Positions 42,071 to 52,844 of a stretch of DNA of 64,000 nt are shown in pieces. The first letter of the stretch is position 1; every line of letters begins with the position of its first letter. This DNA is from Bog-532 sp965277615. Lineage in GTDB: Bacteria; Actinomycetota; Actinomycetes; Streptosporangiales; Streptosporangiaceae. A program made the position numbers and the translations under genes. The stretch is from positions 372,001-436,000 of the forward strand of contig CBDIDG010000005.1 of NCBI GenBank assembly GCA_965277615.1, given 5' to 3'. Below the pieces are notes generated by a model, which made no database searches, was not told the DNA's origin, and saw nothing but the letters and a program-made list of their open reading frames with translations.

Positions 42071-42892
42071 TCAGGCGCCCGAGGTTGACTTGGCCGTCGC
42101 CTTCTTCGTCGAGCTGGACGCGGGCGCCGCGGCCAGCTTGAACGACACCCGGGGGCTCTGGGCCCCGCCGGCCTGGGCCATCGCGCCGTAGGTGCGGCCG
42201 GTCGCGGCCATCACCGTGGCCGAGCAGCCGCTGATCGTCTCATGCTTGTCCCAGCTCAGCGACGTGACCACGGGGACACCGCGGCGCAGGCTGACCACGT
42301 GCCGCTTGGCCCCGCTCGCGCAGGTGGCCGAGTTGTAGGCCGTATCGCTGCCGTGGCTGACGACCAGCTTCAGGGCGCCCGCGCCGGTGTCCACCAGGCA
42401 GTTCGCGCTGCTGGTCGAGACGATGTCGAGCTGGAAGGACGGGTTGACGCTGGGGCCGTAACTACCCTGGCTGGCCACCAGGGTCAGCACCAGGTCGGCC
42501 GCTGGGCACGCGGTAGGGGCGCTCGCGGCCTGAGCCGGGGTGGCCTTGGCCGATGCCTTCCCGGACGCCTGGGCCGAAGCCGGCTTCGTGGCCGACGCGG
42601 ACGGCGAGGCCGAGGGCGACGGCGAGGCGGACGGGCTCGGTGACGGGCTGGCCGGGGCGGACGTCACGGGCGCGGCCGGTGACGGCGTGCCGGCGGCGCT
42701 GGTGTAGCCGGCCGCAGCCGGGCCGCCGGAGCCGGAATTGGACGATTTCCCGCCGCTGGCTACCCCGGAGACCGCCCAGGCCACCAGGCCGATCACGGCC
42801 AGTCCGCCGATCAGCGTGAAGAACCGGCGCTGCCAGTAGGCGTCGGCTCCGGGGGTCCGGTTACCTCGGCCACGTTGCGCGTTCGGATCCAT
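42071..42892 (-). CDS. Membrane-anchored exported protein with Ser/Pro/Ala linker
   Basis: From ATG 42892 (MDPNAQRG) about 273 residues: a basic N terminus, one helix (FFTLIGGLAVIGLVAWAVSG), about 85 residues of Ser/Pro/Ala linker (PSPSPSASPSPSASPSASA), then a 130-residue extracytoplasmic domain with four Cys (ACPAADLVLTLVASQGSYG, ANCLVDTGAGALKLVVSHG, SATCASGAKRH, ISGCSATVMA) that probably form two disulfides. A protein of this type is found near mutY in other actinomycetes. Function unknown. Confidence 0.75.
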   Translation of the reverse strand: MDPNAQRGRGNRTPGADAYWQRRFFTLIGGLAVIGLVAWAVSGVASGGKSSNSGSGGPAAAGYTSAAGTPSPAAPVTSAPASPSPSPSASPSPSASPSASATKPASAQASGKASAKATPAQAASAPTACPAADLVLTLVASQGSYGPSVNPSFQLDIVSTSSANCLVDTGAGALKLVVSHGSDTAYNSATCASGAKRHVVSLRRGVPVVTSLSWDKHETISGCSATVMAATGRTYGAMAQAGGAQSPRVSFKLAAAPASSSTKKATAKSTSGA

Positions 42893-42989
42893 AGGTTCAG
42901 TATTCTTCGCGGGCCCGCCTGCGGCGCGGCGACATGCCGGCCGACCGGGCCGCAAACCGCCTGCGGGCGCGCGATAATCAAGCCTTGTC

Positions 42990-43859
42990 ATGACAAGCCG
43001 TTATCTCGAACCGGTGCTGGGCTGGTACGCGGACCACGCCCGCGACCTGCCCTGGCGGGCCCCGGACGCGTCGGCCTGGTCGGTCATGGTCAGCGAGATC
43101 ATGCTGCAGCAGACGCCGGTTTCGCGGGTGCTGCCCGCGTACCGGGAGTGGCTGGCCCGCTGGCCCACCCCGGCCGCGCTGGCCGCCGATCCGCCCGGAG
43201 CGGCGGTGCGGCAGTGGGGACGGCTCGGTTACCCGCGCCGCGCCCTGCGGCTGCACGAGGCGGCCCGGATCGTGACCGAGCGGCACGGCGGGGTCATCCC
43301 GGACTCCTACGACACGCTGCTGGCCCTGCCGGGGGTCGGGCGTTACACCGCGGCCGCCATCGCCAGCTTCGCTTACCGGCAGCGGCACCCGGTCCTGGAC
43401 ACCAACGTGCGCCGGGTGCTGAGCCGGCTGGTCACCGGAGCCGAGTTTCCCGGCCGGGCGGTGTCGGCCGCCGAGTGGCGGCTGGCCGAGACGCTGCTGC
43501 CAGACGAGCCCGAGGTGGCCGCCCGCTGGGCCGTCGGGGTGATGGAGCTCGGCGCGCTGGTGTGCACGGCGGCCCGGCCGCGGTGCGAGGTGTGCCCGGT
43601 GGCGGCGGACTGCCGCTGGCTCCAGGCGGGCCGCCCGGCCGCGGCGGTCCGGCCGGTGGGCCAGCGCTACGAGGGCACCGACCGGCAGTGCCGGGGCCGC
43701 CTGCTGGCCGTGCTGCGGGACGCCACCGGGCCGGTCCCGGCCAGCCGCCTGGACGCGGTCTGGCCGGTCGAACTGCAGCGAGCCCGGGCCCTGGACGGCC
43801 TGGTCGCCGACGGCCTGGTCGACGCCCGGCCCGACGGGCAATACGCGCTGCCGGGTTAG
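42990..43859 (+). CDS. mutY: A/G-specific adenine glycosylase
   Basis: A 289-residue base-excision repair enzyme that removes A opposite 8-oxoG. It shows MVSEIMLQQTPVSRVLPAY with the catalytic Glu, the helix-hairpin-helix LLALPGVGRYTAAAI, catalytic Asp in HPVLDTNVRRVL, and the 4Fe-4S ligands in VCTAARPRCEVCPVAADC. The C-terminal 8-oxoG recognition domain found in longer MutY is only about 75 residues here, as in many actinomycete enzymes. ATG 42990, divergent from the exported protein gene. Confidence 0.93.
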   Translation: MTSRYLEPVLGWYADHARDLPWRAPDASAWSVMVSEIMLQQTPVSRVLPAYREWLARWPTPAALAADPPGAAVRQWGRLGYPRRALRLHEAARIVTERHGGVIPDSYDTLLALPGVGRYTAAAIASFAYRQRHPVLDTNVRRVLSRLVTGAEFPGRAVSAAEWRLAETLLPDEPEVAARWAVGVMELGALVCTAARPRCEVCPVAADCRWLQAGRPAAAVRPVGQRYEGTDRQCRGRLLAVLRDATGPVPASRLDAVWPVELQRARALDGLVADGLVDARPDGQYALPG

Positions 43860-43896
43860 TTAGCCAGGACCAGGTGCCCCGCCCGTCCACGCGCCC

Positions 43897-45159
43897 TCAG
43901 CCGAGGCGGAGGGCCTCAGCCGGGACCAGCCTGGCCGCGCGCAGCGCCGGGTACAGCCCCGCCACCGCCCCGGTTGCCACCGCGACGCCGCTCGCGGCGA
44001 GCAGCACCGGTACCGTCACGACCGTGTCCCAGCTCCGGGTCGCGGCGTAGACCGTGGTCGCGAACTGGCCGAGGACCGCGCCGGCCACGCCCCCGCAGCC
44101 GGCCAGAACGATGGCTTCGGTGGCGAACTGGGCCGCCACGTGCAGCCGCCGAGCGCCGAGAGCCCGCCGCAAGCCAATCTCACTGCGCCGCTCGAGCACC
44201 GCGATGACCATGACATTGGCGATGCCGATGCCGCCGACCAGCAGCGCGACCCCGCCGAGGGCAAGGAACAGTCCGCTGAACGCGGCCGTAGCGTCGGCTC
44301 GGGCGGTCAGCGCGGTGACCGGGTTGGCCACCGAGACGCTCTGCGGCGAGGCCGGATCCGCAGTGGCGGGCAGGACAGCGGCGACCGCGGCGATGCTGGC
44401 CGGGGCTGCGCGCACGTAGACCTGAACCGGCGCCGCCGTGGCGCCCAGTAGCCGATGCGCCACCGGGAACCCGATCAGCGCCGTCTGGTCGAGATCGGGG
44501 ACCAGCGGAACCGGCCGCATAATGCCGATGACGGTGAACCACCGTTGACCGAGCCAGACCTGGGCCGTGCCGTCGGCGCGGTCCACGCCCAGCGCGGCCG
44601 CCGCGTCCGCGCCCAGGACCACCGCCGGGTACCGCGCGGTGGCGGCGTCGAGGAAGGCGCCTTGCGCCATCTGGCCCTGCAGGGTGCGCAGCAGGCCGGC
44701 GTCGGCCGAGTAGACCGTGATCGCGTTGGTGTTCGCCGGGGAGATGCGGTCGTTCCGGTACACGTTCGCGTTCACATCGCCGATGGCCGACACGCCGGAA
44801 ACCGGGCCGATGCGGGCCGCCATGGCCGGCGCCTGGGGCGGCAGCGTGGCCGCCTGCCCGCTTTCCGACTGGTCCGGGGTCACGGTGAGCAGGTTGGTCC
44901 CGAGCGCGTCGATCTGCGCCACCAGCTGGGCCCGGCTGGAACTCGAGATACCGATCACCGCCACCATGGTGGCGATGCCGAGGGCGACACCGATCGCGGA
45001 AAGCACGGCCCGGGCGGGCCGGGTGGCCAGGCCGAGGACCGCGAGCGGCCAGACGTCCGCCACCCGCAGGCGGCTCGCGGGATCCGCCGACGGGCAGTTC
45101 GCAGGATCCGGTGCGGGCTGGCCGCCGGATTGCGCCTCCCCGGCGCGGCGCACCCTCAC
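43897..45159 (-). CDS. MacB-type ABC transporter permease
   Basis: A 420-residue protein from GTG 45159, which overlaps the ATPase stop codon (GTGA). One N-terminal helix (VLSAIGVALGIATMVAVIGI), a large external MacB-like core (LLTVTPDQSESG, VVLGADAAAALGVDR), then three C-terminal helices (GLFLALGGVALLVGGIGIAN, the IGLRRALGARRLHV coupling loop, VPVLLAASGVAVATGAVAGL). This is the FtsX/MacB arrangement for exporting substrates or working on envelope molecules. Last gene of the four-gene operon. Confidence 0.9.
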   Translation of the reverse strand: MRVRRAGEAQSGGQPAPDPANCPSADPASRLRVADVWPLAVLGLATRPARAVLSAIGVALGIATMVAVIGISSSSRAQLVAQIDALGTNLLTVTPDQSESGQAATLPPQAPAMAARIGPVSGVSAIGDVNANVYRNDRISPANTNAITVYSADAGLLRTLQGQMAQGAFLDAATARYPAVVLGADAAAALGVDRADGTAQVWLGQRWFTVIGIMRPVPLVPDLDQTALIGFPVAHRLLGATAAPVQVYVRAAPASIAAVAAVLPATADPASPQSVSVANPVTALTARADATAAFSGLFLALGGVALLVGGIGIANVMVIAVLERRSEIGLRRALGARRLHVAAQFATEAIVLAGCGGVAGAVLGQFATTVYAATRSWDTVVTVPVLLAASGVAVATGAVAGLYPALRAARLVPAEALRLG

Positions 45160-45860
45160 GCCGCCCCGCTGTTGTGCTCGATCCGCCCGTCGCGCAGGCG
45201 GATCACCCGGTTCGCGGCCTGCGCTATCTCCAGGTTGTGGGTCACCACGAGGATCGTCGTTCCGCGCCGGTTCAGCGCGGCCAGCAAGGCGAGGATGCCG
45301 TCCCCGGTCGCCGAGTCCAGGCTGCCCGTCGGCTCGTCGGCCAAGATGACGGCCGGTTGCCCGACCAGAGCGCGGGCGATGGCCACGCGCTGGCACTCGC
45401 CTCCGGACAGCTCGGCCGGCCGGTGGCCGGCCCGGTCGGTCAATCCGACGTCGGCCAGCGCGGCGGCAGCCGCCTGATGCCGCCGACCGGCGGAAACGCC
45501 CCGATACAGCAGGCCGGCCGCCACATTGTCGAGCGCGGTCAGGCCCGGCATCAGAAAGAACTGCTGGAACACGAACCCGATGCGGGTGGCCCGGACACCG
45601 GCCAGAGCCCGGTCACTCAGCCCGTCGGCGTCCAGCCCGGCCACCCGGACGCGGCCCGTGGTCGGGCGTTCCAGCGTGCCCGCAATGGCCAGCATGGTCG
45701 ACTTGCCCGATCCGGACGGGCCCACAATCGCCGCGAACTCACCGGCCCCGATCGTGACCGTCACCGAGCTCAGCGCGGCTACCGGCGGCGATCCACGGTG
45801 TACCTTGCTCACCTCGATCAGCTCCAGCGCAGGCGGCGCGGCGTTCACGGCGCCGCTCAC
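45156..45860 (-). CDS. ABC transporter ATP-binding protein (MacB/LolD type)
   Basis: A 234-residue ATPase with Walker A VGPSGSGKSTMLAI, Q-loop FVFQQFFLMPGL, signature LSGGECQRVAIARAL, Walker B AVILADEPTGSLD and H-loop VVTHNLEIA. GTG start overlapping the adaptor stop (GTGA); its own stop overlaps the permease start. It drives the MacB-like permease. Confidence 0.93.
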   Translation of the reverse strand: MSGAVNAAPPALELIEVSKVHRGSPPVAALSSVTVTIGAGEFAAIVGPSGSGKSTMLAIAGTLERPTTGRVRVAGLDADGLSDRALAGVRATRIGFVFQQFFLMPGLTALDNVAAGLLYRGVSAGRRHQAAAAALADVGLTDRAGHRPAELSGGECQRVAIARALVGQPAVILADEPTGSLDSATGDGILALLAALNRRGTTILVVTHNLEIAQAANRVIRLRDGRIEHNSGAA

Positions 45861-46876
45861 TGGGCCGTCACTACCTTCGTGCCGACCGTGATGCCCGCCC
45901 CGTCGACCTGGACTCGCCCTCCGGCGAACAGGCCGGTGGTCACGCTGACGAGGTGATGGGCTCCGGACGGCGTGACCACCTCCAGGCCGTAACCGCCGCC
46001 TGCCAGCGCGAGCAGGGCGGTGACCGGGACGGCCAGCACGTCGCGCGCCGCCTGGAGGGCCAGGGACACCTGCACCTGGACGTCAACGCCGGTGCCGGTG
46101 GCCCGCGGCTGCTCAGGCGTCACCGAGAGCTGGCTCGGTCCCACCGCGGCGATCCGGCCGGGGGTGCGGGTCTGGGACGGCAAGATGATCGAGACGGTTT
46201 CACCGACGCGGGCGGCCGGCAGGCCGGGGGTGACCGGCACCGTGACGGTTCGCTGGACCGTCATCACCTGGTACGGCTGTTGGCCGCCCGTGGCATCCTC
46301 GCCGGCCGCGACGTTCATCCGGCCGATCAGGACGGCTTCCGGCAGGAAGATCACCTGGCCGAGCGGGATCAGCCCGGTCACGGGCAGGCCACGGGCGGCC
46401 TGCCAGCGCTCCACAGCGTCCGCGGTGAGCAGGTCGTAGTGTCCGGTCGGGGCGGTGGGCAGGCCCTCGGCGAAGTGCCCCGCGATAAGCGCGGCCTGGA
46501 GCTGCCGGACATCAGGGCCGTCGGTCATGCCGAGCCCGAACGGCCGCCACGCGGGCGTGGCCCCGGTCATCAGCGTAACCGGGGTGTCGTCCACTCGGTA
46601 GAGCGTGTCCCCGGGCCGGATCGCGGTACCCGGTCGCGGCAACCAGGTGTAGGTCCCCGGCAGTTGGTTGACCACCGGGCGCGCGCCCGCGTAACCGAGG
46701 GTCCCTGCGGTCAGCGCGGCGGCCACCAGGTCGGTCCGCACGACCGTGGCCGTGGCCGGCCGCGGCTGGGTCGCGGCGGCGGTCGGCGCGGCCTGGCCAC
46801 CTCGGACCGACAGGGTGGCGACCACACCGGTCACAGCGGCCGCCGCCAGCAGGGCCGGCAGCGCCCCTCGCCTCAC
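45857..46876 (-). CDS. Peptidoglycan-binding efflux adaptor (HlyD/MacA-like)
   Basis: A 339-residue protein from GTG 46876, which overlaps the lipoprotein stop codon. An N-terminal membrane helix or signal (LPALLAAAAVTGVVATLSV) is followed by lipoyl/barrel-sandwich segments (AALTAGTLGYAG, LYRVDDTPVTLM), a peptidoglycan-binding domain inserted in the middle (DVRQLQAALIAGHFAEGL, AVERWQAARGLPVTG) and C-terminal beta-barrel strands (AVGPSQLSVTPEQP, VLAVPVTALLALAGGGYGLE). It would link the permease to the cell wall. Confidence 0.88.
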   Translation of the reverse strand: MRRGALPALLAAAAVTGVVATLSVRGGQAAPTAAATQPRPATATVVRTDLVAAALTAGTLGYAGARPVVNQLPGTYTWLPRPGTAIRPGDTLYRVDDTPVTLMTGATPAWRPFGLGMTDGPDVRQLQAALIAGHFAEGLPTAPTGHYDLLTADAVERWQAARGLPVTGLIPLGQVIFLPEAVLIGRMNVAAGEDATGGQQPYQVMTVQRTVTVPVTPGLPAARVGETVSIILPSQTRTPGRIAAVGPSQLSVTPEQPRATGTGVDVQVQVSLALQAARDVLAVPVTALLALAGGGYGLEVVTPSGAHHLVSVTTGLFAGGRVQVDGAGITVGTKVVTAQ

Positions 46877-47448
46877 GGGCCAGTCCCGTCGTCGTGCACA
46901 TCGCCAGGCAGGAAGTGACGGCAGGCCTGGTCCGCGGTGCGGAACTGCGGCGAGTACCGGCCGAAGCCATTGCTGATGCCGGGTACGTTGCCCAGGCTCA
47001 CCGTGCCCGTCGCCGTCGGGTCGTGCATGCCGATGTCGTGGTCGCGCATGCACCGCGCGTACCTGGTCAGCGCGGCCAGGTCCGGGGCCACCCGCGGTGC
47101 CTCCGCGGCCGCCTTCTGTTCCCCGATGGCCGCGATGAGATGGTCGCAGGCCGCATAGGCCGCGGCGGTGGACGAGTCCCGGGTGGGCAGGTCCAGGGTG
47201 AGCCCTGCGTGCCCGGGCCGGTGGTACGGATCCGACATCTGGACCCCGTGGCCGCGCATGCACCGGGTGAAGGCGACCATGGCCTGGTCGCTCTGCTGCT
47301 GGGTGAGCGGCTGCCCCGGCGCGGCGCTGCCGCTGCGGCCGGGCAGGCTGGCCACGGCCGAGCTGACATGACCGCTCCCCGACGAGCAGCCGGCCAGGAG
47401 CACCCCGGCCAGCAGCACCCCGGCCAGGGACTGCGGACGATAACGCAT
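46873..47448 (-). CDS. Lipoprotein with repeated Cys-Met-Arg motif, first gene of the efflux operon
   Basis: A 191-residue protein from ATG 47448. The signal peptide ends in the lipobox LLAGC. The mature part carries two copies of a motif: FTRCMRGHGVQMSDP and, about 80 residues later, YARCMRDHDIGMHDP. A third Cys lies in AACDHL and a fourth in QACRHFLPG. Similar lipoproteins precede MacAB-like systems in actinomycetes. The Cys/Met/His pattern could bind metal or form disulfides; neither is shown. It is divergent from the response regulator gene. Confidence 0.75.
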   Translation of the reverse strand: MRYRPQSLAGVLLAGVLLAGCSSGSGHVSSAVASLPGRSGSAAPGQPLTQQQSDQAMVAFTRCMRGHGVQMSDPYHRPGHAGLTLDLPTRDSSTAAAYAACDHLIAAIGEQKAAAEAPRVAPDLAALTRYARCMRDHDIGMHDPTATGTVSLGNVPGISNGFGRYSPQFRTADQACRHFLPGDVHDDGTGP

Positions 47449-47504
47449 GAGACCTCCAACGCTCCGGCACTCGCCGGTCACCAGCAGTGGTACTCGGACG
47501 GCTG

Positions 47505-47520
47505 TCACACCCCGGTCACA
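47505..47520 (+). promoter_or_regulatory. Direct-repeat site TCACA-N6-TCACA, efflux operon side
   Basis: TCACA at 47505-47509 and 47516-47520 are 11 bases apart, as expected for tandem half-sites of an OmpR-family dimer. The site lies about 57 bases upstream of the lipoprotein start codon. Confidence 0.5.
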
Positions 47521-47610
47521 GCCGCACGCCTTGTCCGGGCCCCGGCCGTCCGGTCGCACGAGGTCGCCTCGGCCCGGTCCAGCACGGAGCCCGGCCGCCG
47601 CTGACCCGCT

Positions 47611-47626
47611 TGTGATGGTGGTGTGA
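47611..47626 (-). promoter_or_regulatory. Direct-repeat site TCACA-N6-TCACA, regulator side
   Basis: TGTGA at 47611-47615 and 47622-47626 is the same TCACA-N6-TCACA arrangement on the minus strand, 25 bases before the response regulator start. With the matching site at 47505-47520 it suggests that the regulator controls both divergent operons. Confidence 0.5.
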
Positions 47627-47650
47627 CCCCGGCTGCGGCACGATGACGGT

Positions 47651-48304
47651 ATGCGGGTGCTCGTGGTCGAAGATCTTGCCGAGCTGGCCGACGACATCGC
47701 CGACGGCCTGCGCGACCACGGGATGGGCGCGGACGTGGCCTACGACGGCTCGGCCGCCTTGGAGAAGGCACTGCTGACCACGTACGACGTGGTCGTTTTG
47801 GACCGCGACCTGCCCCGGATCCACGGCGACGCGGTATGCGCCGCCCTGATCGGCTCGCCATCGCAGGCGCGCATCCTCATGCTGACGGCGGCGGGCACCG
47901 TAACCGACCGGGTCGACGGCCTCAACCTCGGCGCGGACGACTACCTGGCCAAACCGTTCGCGTTCGCCGAACTGGTCGCCCGGGTCCGCTCGCTGGCCCG
48001 GCGCAGCCCGGCCGCCGCTCCGGTGATGACTCGCGGTGACATCGTGCTGGACCGGGCCAGACGGCGGGCCAGCCGGGCCGGGCGCCCGGTGCCGCTCAAC
48101 CGCAAGGAGCTGGGCATACTAGAGGAACTACTGGTCGCCGACGGGGGCATTCGCAGCGCCGAGGACTTGTTCGAGCGGGTCTGGGACGAGAGCGCCGACC
48201 TGTTCTCGCGGACCGTGACCGTCACCATCGCCCGGCTCCGGCGCAAGCTCGGCCCGCCGGACCCGATCGAGACCGTCATCGGCGTCGGCTACCGCCTGCT
48301 ATGA
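47651..48304 (+). CDS. OmpR-family response regulator of the efflux locus
   Basis: A 217-residue protein. The receiver domain begins MRVLVVEDLAELADDIADGL with phosphoacceptor Asp51 (VVVLDRDLPRIHG) and Lys in LAKPFAFAEL. The winged helix ends TVTVTIARLRRKLGPPDP and GVGYRLL. Its stop overlaps the start of the kinase gene (ATGA), and it is divergent from the MacAB-like operon. It most likely switches on the efflux genes when phosphorylated by the adjacent kinase. Confidence 0.92.
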   Translation: MRVLVVEDLAELADDIADGLRDHGMGADVAYDGSAALEKALLTTYDVVVLDRDLPRIHGDAVCAALIGSPSQARILMLTAAGTVTDRVDGLNLGADDYLAKPFAFAELVARVRSLARRSPAAAPVMTRGDIVLDRARRRASRAGRPVPLNRKELGILEELLVADGGIRSAEDLFERVWDESADLFSRTVTVTIARLRRKLGPPDPIETVIGVGYRLL

Positions 48305-49530
48305 GCCGTGTCCTGAGGTGGCCGTGGAGGCCGCAGAAGGTCAGGGCGAGGCTCGCCCTGCTCTACGCCGCGCTGTTCCTGTCGTCCGGCTCGATCCTGC
48401 TCGCGCTCACCTACGGACTGGTCGCCGCGAGCTTGCCCGCGGCGAGCTCTGCCGCGATCCACTCGAGCAGTGCCCTCAACCAGAAGCAGCTGTCCACGCT
48501 GAAGCTCACCTGCAAGCAGTCGAACCCCGATCCCAGCACAGTGCTCCAGTGCAAGCGTGCCTTCGACGCCGGGGCCACGGCCGCCGCCGACAGCGTGCGC
48601 CAGCGGGCCCTGGATAGCTTGGTGATCTTCTCCCTGGTTGGATTGGGTTTGATGACGGTCGCCTCCGGCGGTCTGGGCTGGTACGTCTCCGGCCGGGTGC
48701 TGCGCCCGGTGCGGATCATCACCGAGACCGCCCGCCGCGCCTCCGACCAGCACCTAGGGGAGCGGCTGGCCCTGACTGGCGCCCAGGACGAGTTCAAGGA
48801 GCTCGCCGACACATTCGATGACATGCTGGCACGCCTCGACGCCGCCTTCGCCGCCCAGCGCCGGTTCGTCGCCGACGCCTCACACGAGCTGCGCACCCCG
48901 TTGACCGTGATGCGGACCGCCATCGATGTCGCGCTGGCCAAGCCGCACAAGACCGTCCAGCAGCTGGAGGACATGGCCGTCCGGGTCCGCCGGGCCATCG
49001 ACCGGGCCGAGGCCATGATCGAGGCGCTGCTGGTACTGGCGGTTAGCGACCAGTGCGGGGCCGAGCGTGAGCTCCTCGACCTGTCGGCAGTGGCCGAGGA
49101 CGCCCTGGAAATGGCCGCCTCTGGCATCGCCCGCCTCGGGCTGACCGTGCGGGCCGAGCTTGCCCCGGCCCAGACCACCGGCGACCAGCAGCTCGTCGAG
49201 CGGATGGTGTGGAACCTCGTCGAAAACGCGGTGCAGCACAACCAGCCGGGCGGCTGGATCACGATCGCCACCGGGCGCGCCGAGGGCGGAGCCTTCTTGC
49301 ACATCGCCAACAGCGGCGCTCTGGTCCCGGCCGACGCGGTGCCCACGCTGTCCGAGCCGTTCCGCCGCCTCGGCCCCAAGGGTCTGGACGGCGTCGGCCT
49401 GGGCTTGTCCATCGCCCGTGCGGTCAGCACCGCCCACGGCGCCGAGCTGGACGTACGCAGCCGGCCCGAGGGCGGCCTCGCCATCCGCGTGATCCTCTCC
49501 GAGTTAGGGCAGGGTGGGGCCGGAGCATAA
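48301..49530 (+). CDS. Sensor histidine kinase of the efflux locus
   Basis: A 409-residue protein with TM1 near residues 18-42 (LALLYAALFLSSGSILLALT), an external loop of about 65 residues, TM2 near 108-130, then HAMP (LRPVRIITETARRASDQHLG), the H-box with His195 (RRFVADASHELRTPLTVM), N-box NLVENAVQHNQPG and G-box GLDGVGLGLSIARAV. The external loop contains exactly two Cys, Cys71 and Cys84 (LTCKQSNPDPSTVLQCKRAF), which could form a disulfide in the sensor. Signal unknown; cell-envelope stress or a drug is likely from context. Confidence 0.92.
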   Translation: MSRVLRWPWRPQKVRARLALLYAALFLSSGSILLALTYGLVAASLPAASSAAIHSSSALNQKQLSTLKLTCKQSNPDPSTVLQCKRAFDAGATAAADSVRQRALDSLVIFSLVGLGLMTVASGGLGWYVSGRVLRPVRIITETARRASDQHLGERLALTGAQDEFKELADTFDDMLARLDAAFAAQRRFVADASHELRTPLTVMRTAIDVALAKPHKTVQQLEDMAVRVRRAIDRAEAMIEALLVLAVSDQCGAERELLDLSAVAEDALEMAASGIARLGLTVRAELAPAQTTGDQQLVERMVWNLVENAVQHNQPGGWITIATGRAEGGAFLHIANSGALVPADAVPTLSEPFRRLGPKGLDGVGLGLSIARAVSTAHGAELDVRSRPEGGLAIRVILSELGQGGAGA

Positions 49531-49532
49531 AA

Positions 49533-49567
49533 ACGGCGCCCGGACCCCTGCGGGATCCGAGCGCCGT
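49533..49567. terminator. Bidirectional terminator between kinase and clpC
   Basis: ACGGCGCCCGGACCC pairs with GGGATCCGAGCGCCGT through a stem of about 15 bp with two G-U or mismatched positions. It is followed by CTTTC on the plus strand and by a run of five T on the minus strand, serving both convergent genes. Confidence 0.75.
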
Positions 49568-49608
49568 CTTTCGTGCTGTCGGCCGGGGTGAGCCGGCCGG
49601 TTGGCTGG

Positions 49609-52134
<2,526 letters not shown>

Positions 52135-52482
52135 ATCGTTGCTCTCCTCACAGCGCGGTCCAAGCAGGTGCGCGAACGATTGCCCTGCCTGTCCGCATGG
52201 TAGCCGCGTGCCCAGCGGTGCGCCTTTGTGCCGTAGGTCCTACGTTAAAAGTTCCCCGGATGGGACACGTTCATCCCATCAAACCCCGTCAACGCCTTGT
52301 GGTGTTCCCGCTACGCCGGAAGCGAACGGCAGACTGGACTGCGGACGCAGCCAGCGATAACTACGCTGCGGCGCTACCCCAGCTCGGGCGGGGAAATACG
52401 GCCGGGCCTGGCGGACGCGGCCGTTCCGGACCGGCTGATGCCACACCGGACGCTCCTGCCCGGCAAGTCCCAATTGACCACC

Positions 52483-52526
52483 TTGGCCCCTCTGGTCACT
52501 TCTGCCACTTTGGCCCCTCTGGTCAC
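52483..52526. repeat. 17-base direct repeat
   Basis: TTGGCCCCTCTGGTCAC at 52483-52499 is repeated exactly at 52510-52526 (27-base period). A partial third copy, CTGGCCCC, follows at about 52528. Confidence 0.85.
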
Positions 52527-52617
52527 ACTGGCCCCGTTCGCCTCAGCGGCGGCCTCAGTGGGGCGGCGTGGGGCGGCGTGGCGCGGCAGTGGCGCGCAGC
52601 GGCGCGGCAGCAAAAAG

Positions 52618-52651
52618 GGGCAAGCCCTCCGCGCGGGCGGAGAGCTTGCCC
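52618..52651 (-). terminator. Rho-independent-like terminator, probably that of lsr2
   Basis: GGGCAAGC (52618-52625) pairs with GCTTGCCC (52644-52651); inside it CTCCGC pairs with GCGGAG around a 4-base loop, with one mismatch between the two stems. On the minus strand it is followed by CTTTTTG. Before the IS inserted, lsr2 ended about 190 bases upstream of this hairpin, so this is its likely terminator. Confidence 0.75.
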
Positions 52652-52844
52652 AAGGCAGCCGGTGATGGTCCGTGCTAGACGGTGGCACCGAGACGGTGAG
52701 GTGAAGGGCTGGGGCTCGCCGGAGCGCGGTGCCCGGTGGGCCGGCAGGGCGCCCGATGCCACGGCCAGGACCAGCTGGAGCGGCCACCCGAGGGGGAAGG
52801 CCGCCGGGGCGGCAGGAGGTCCGTCCCGTTAAAGCTGCGTTTAG

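Larger units (their letters stand above)
52135..52844. other. Region between clpC and the IS element
   Basis: About 700 bases without a credible gene. The part next to clpC should contain its promoter. The middle has a 17-base direct repeat and GGGGCGGCGT repeats. At 52618-52651 is a terminator hairpin for minus-strand transcription. The end adjoining the IS is the former 3' flank of lsr2. Confidence 0.6.
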
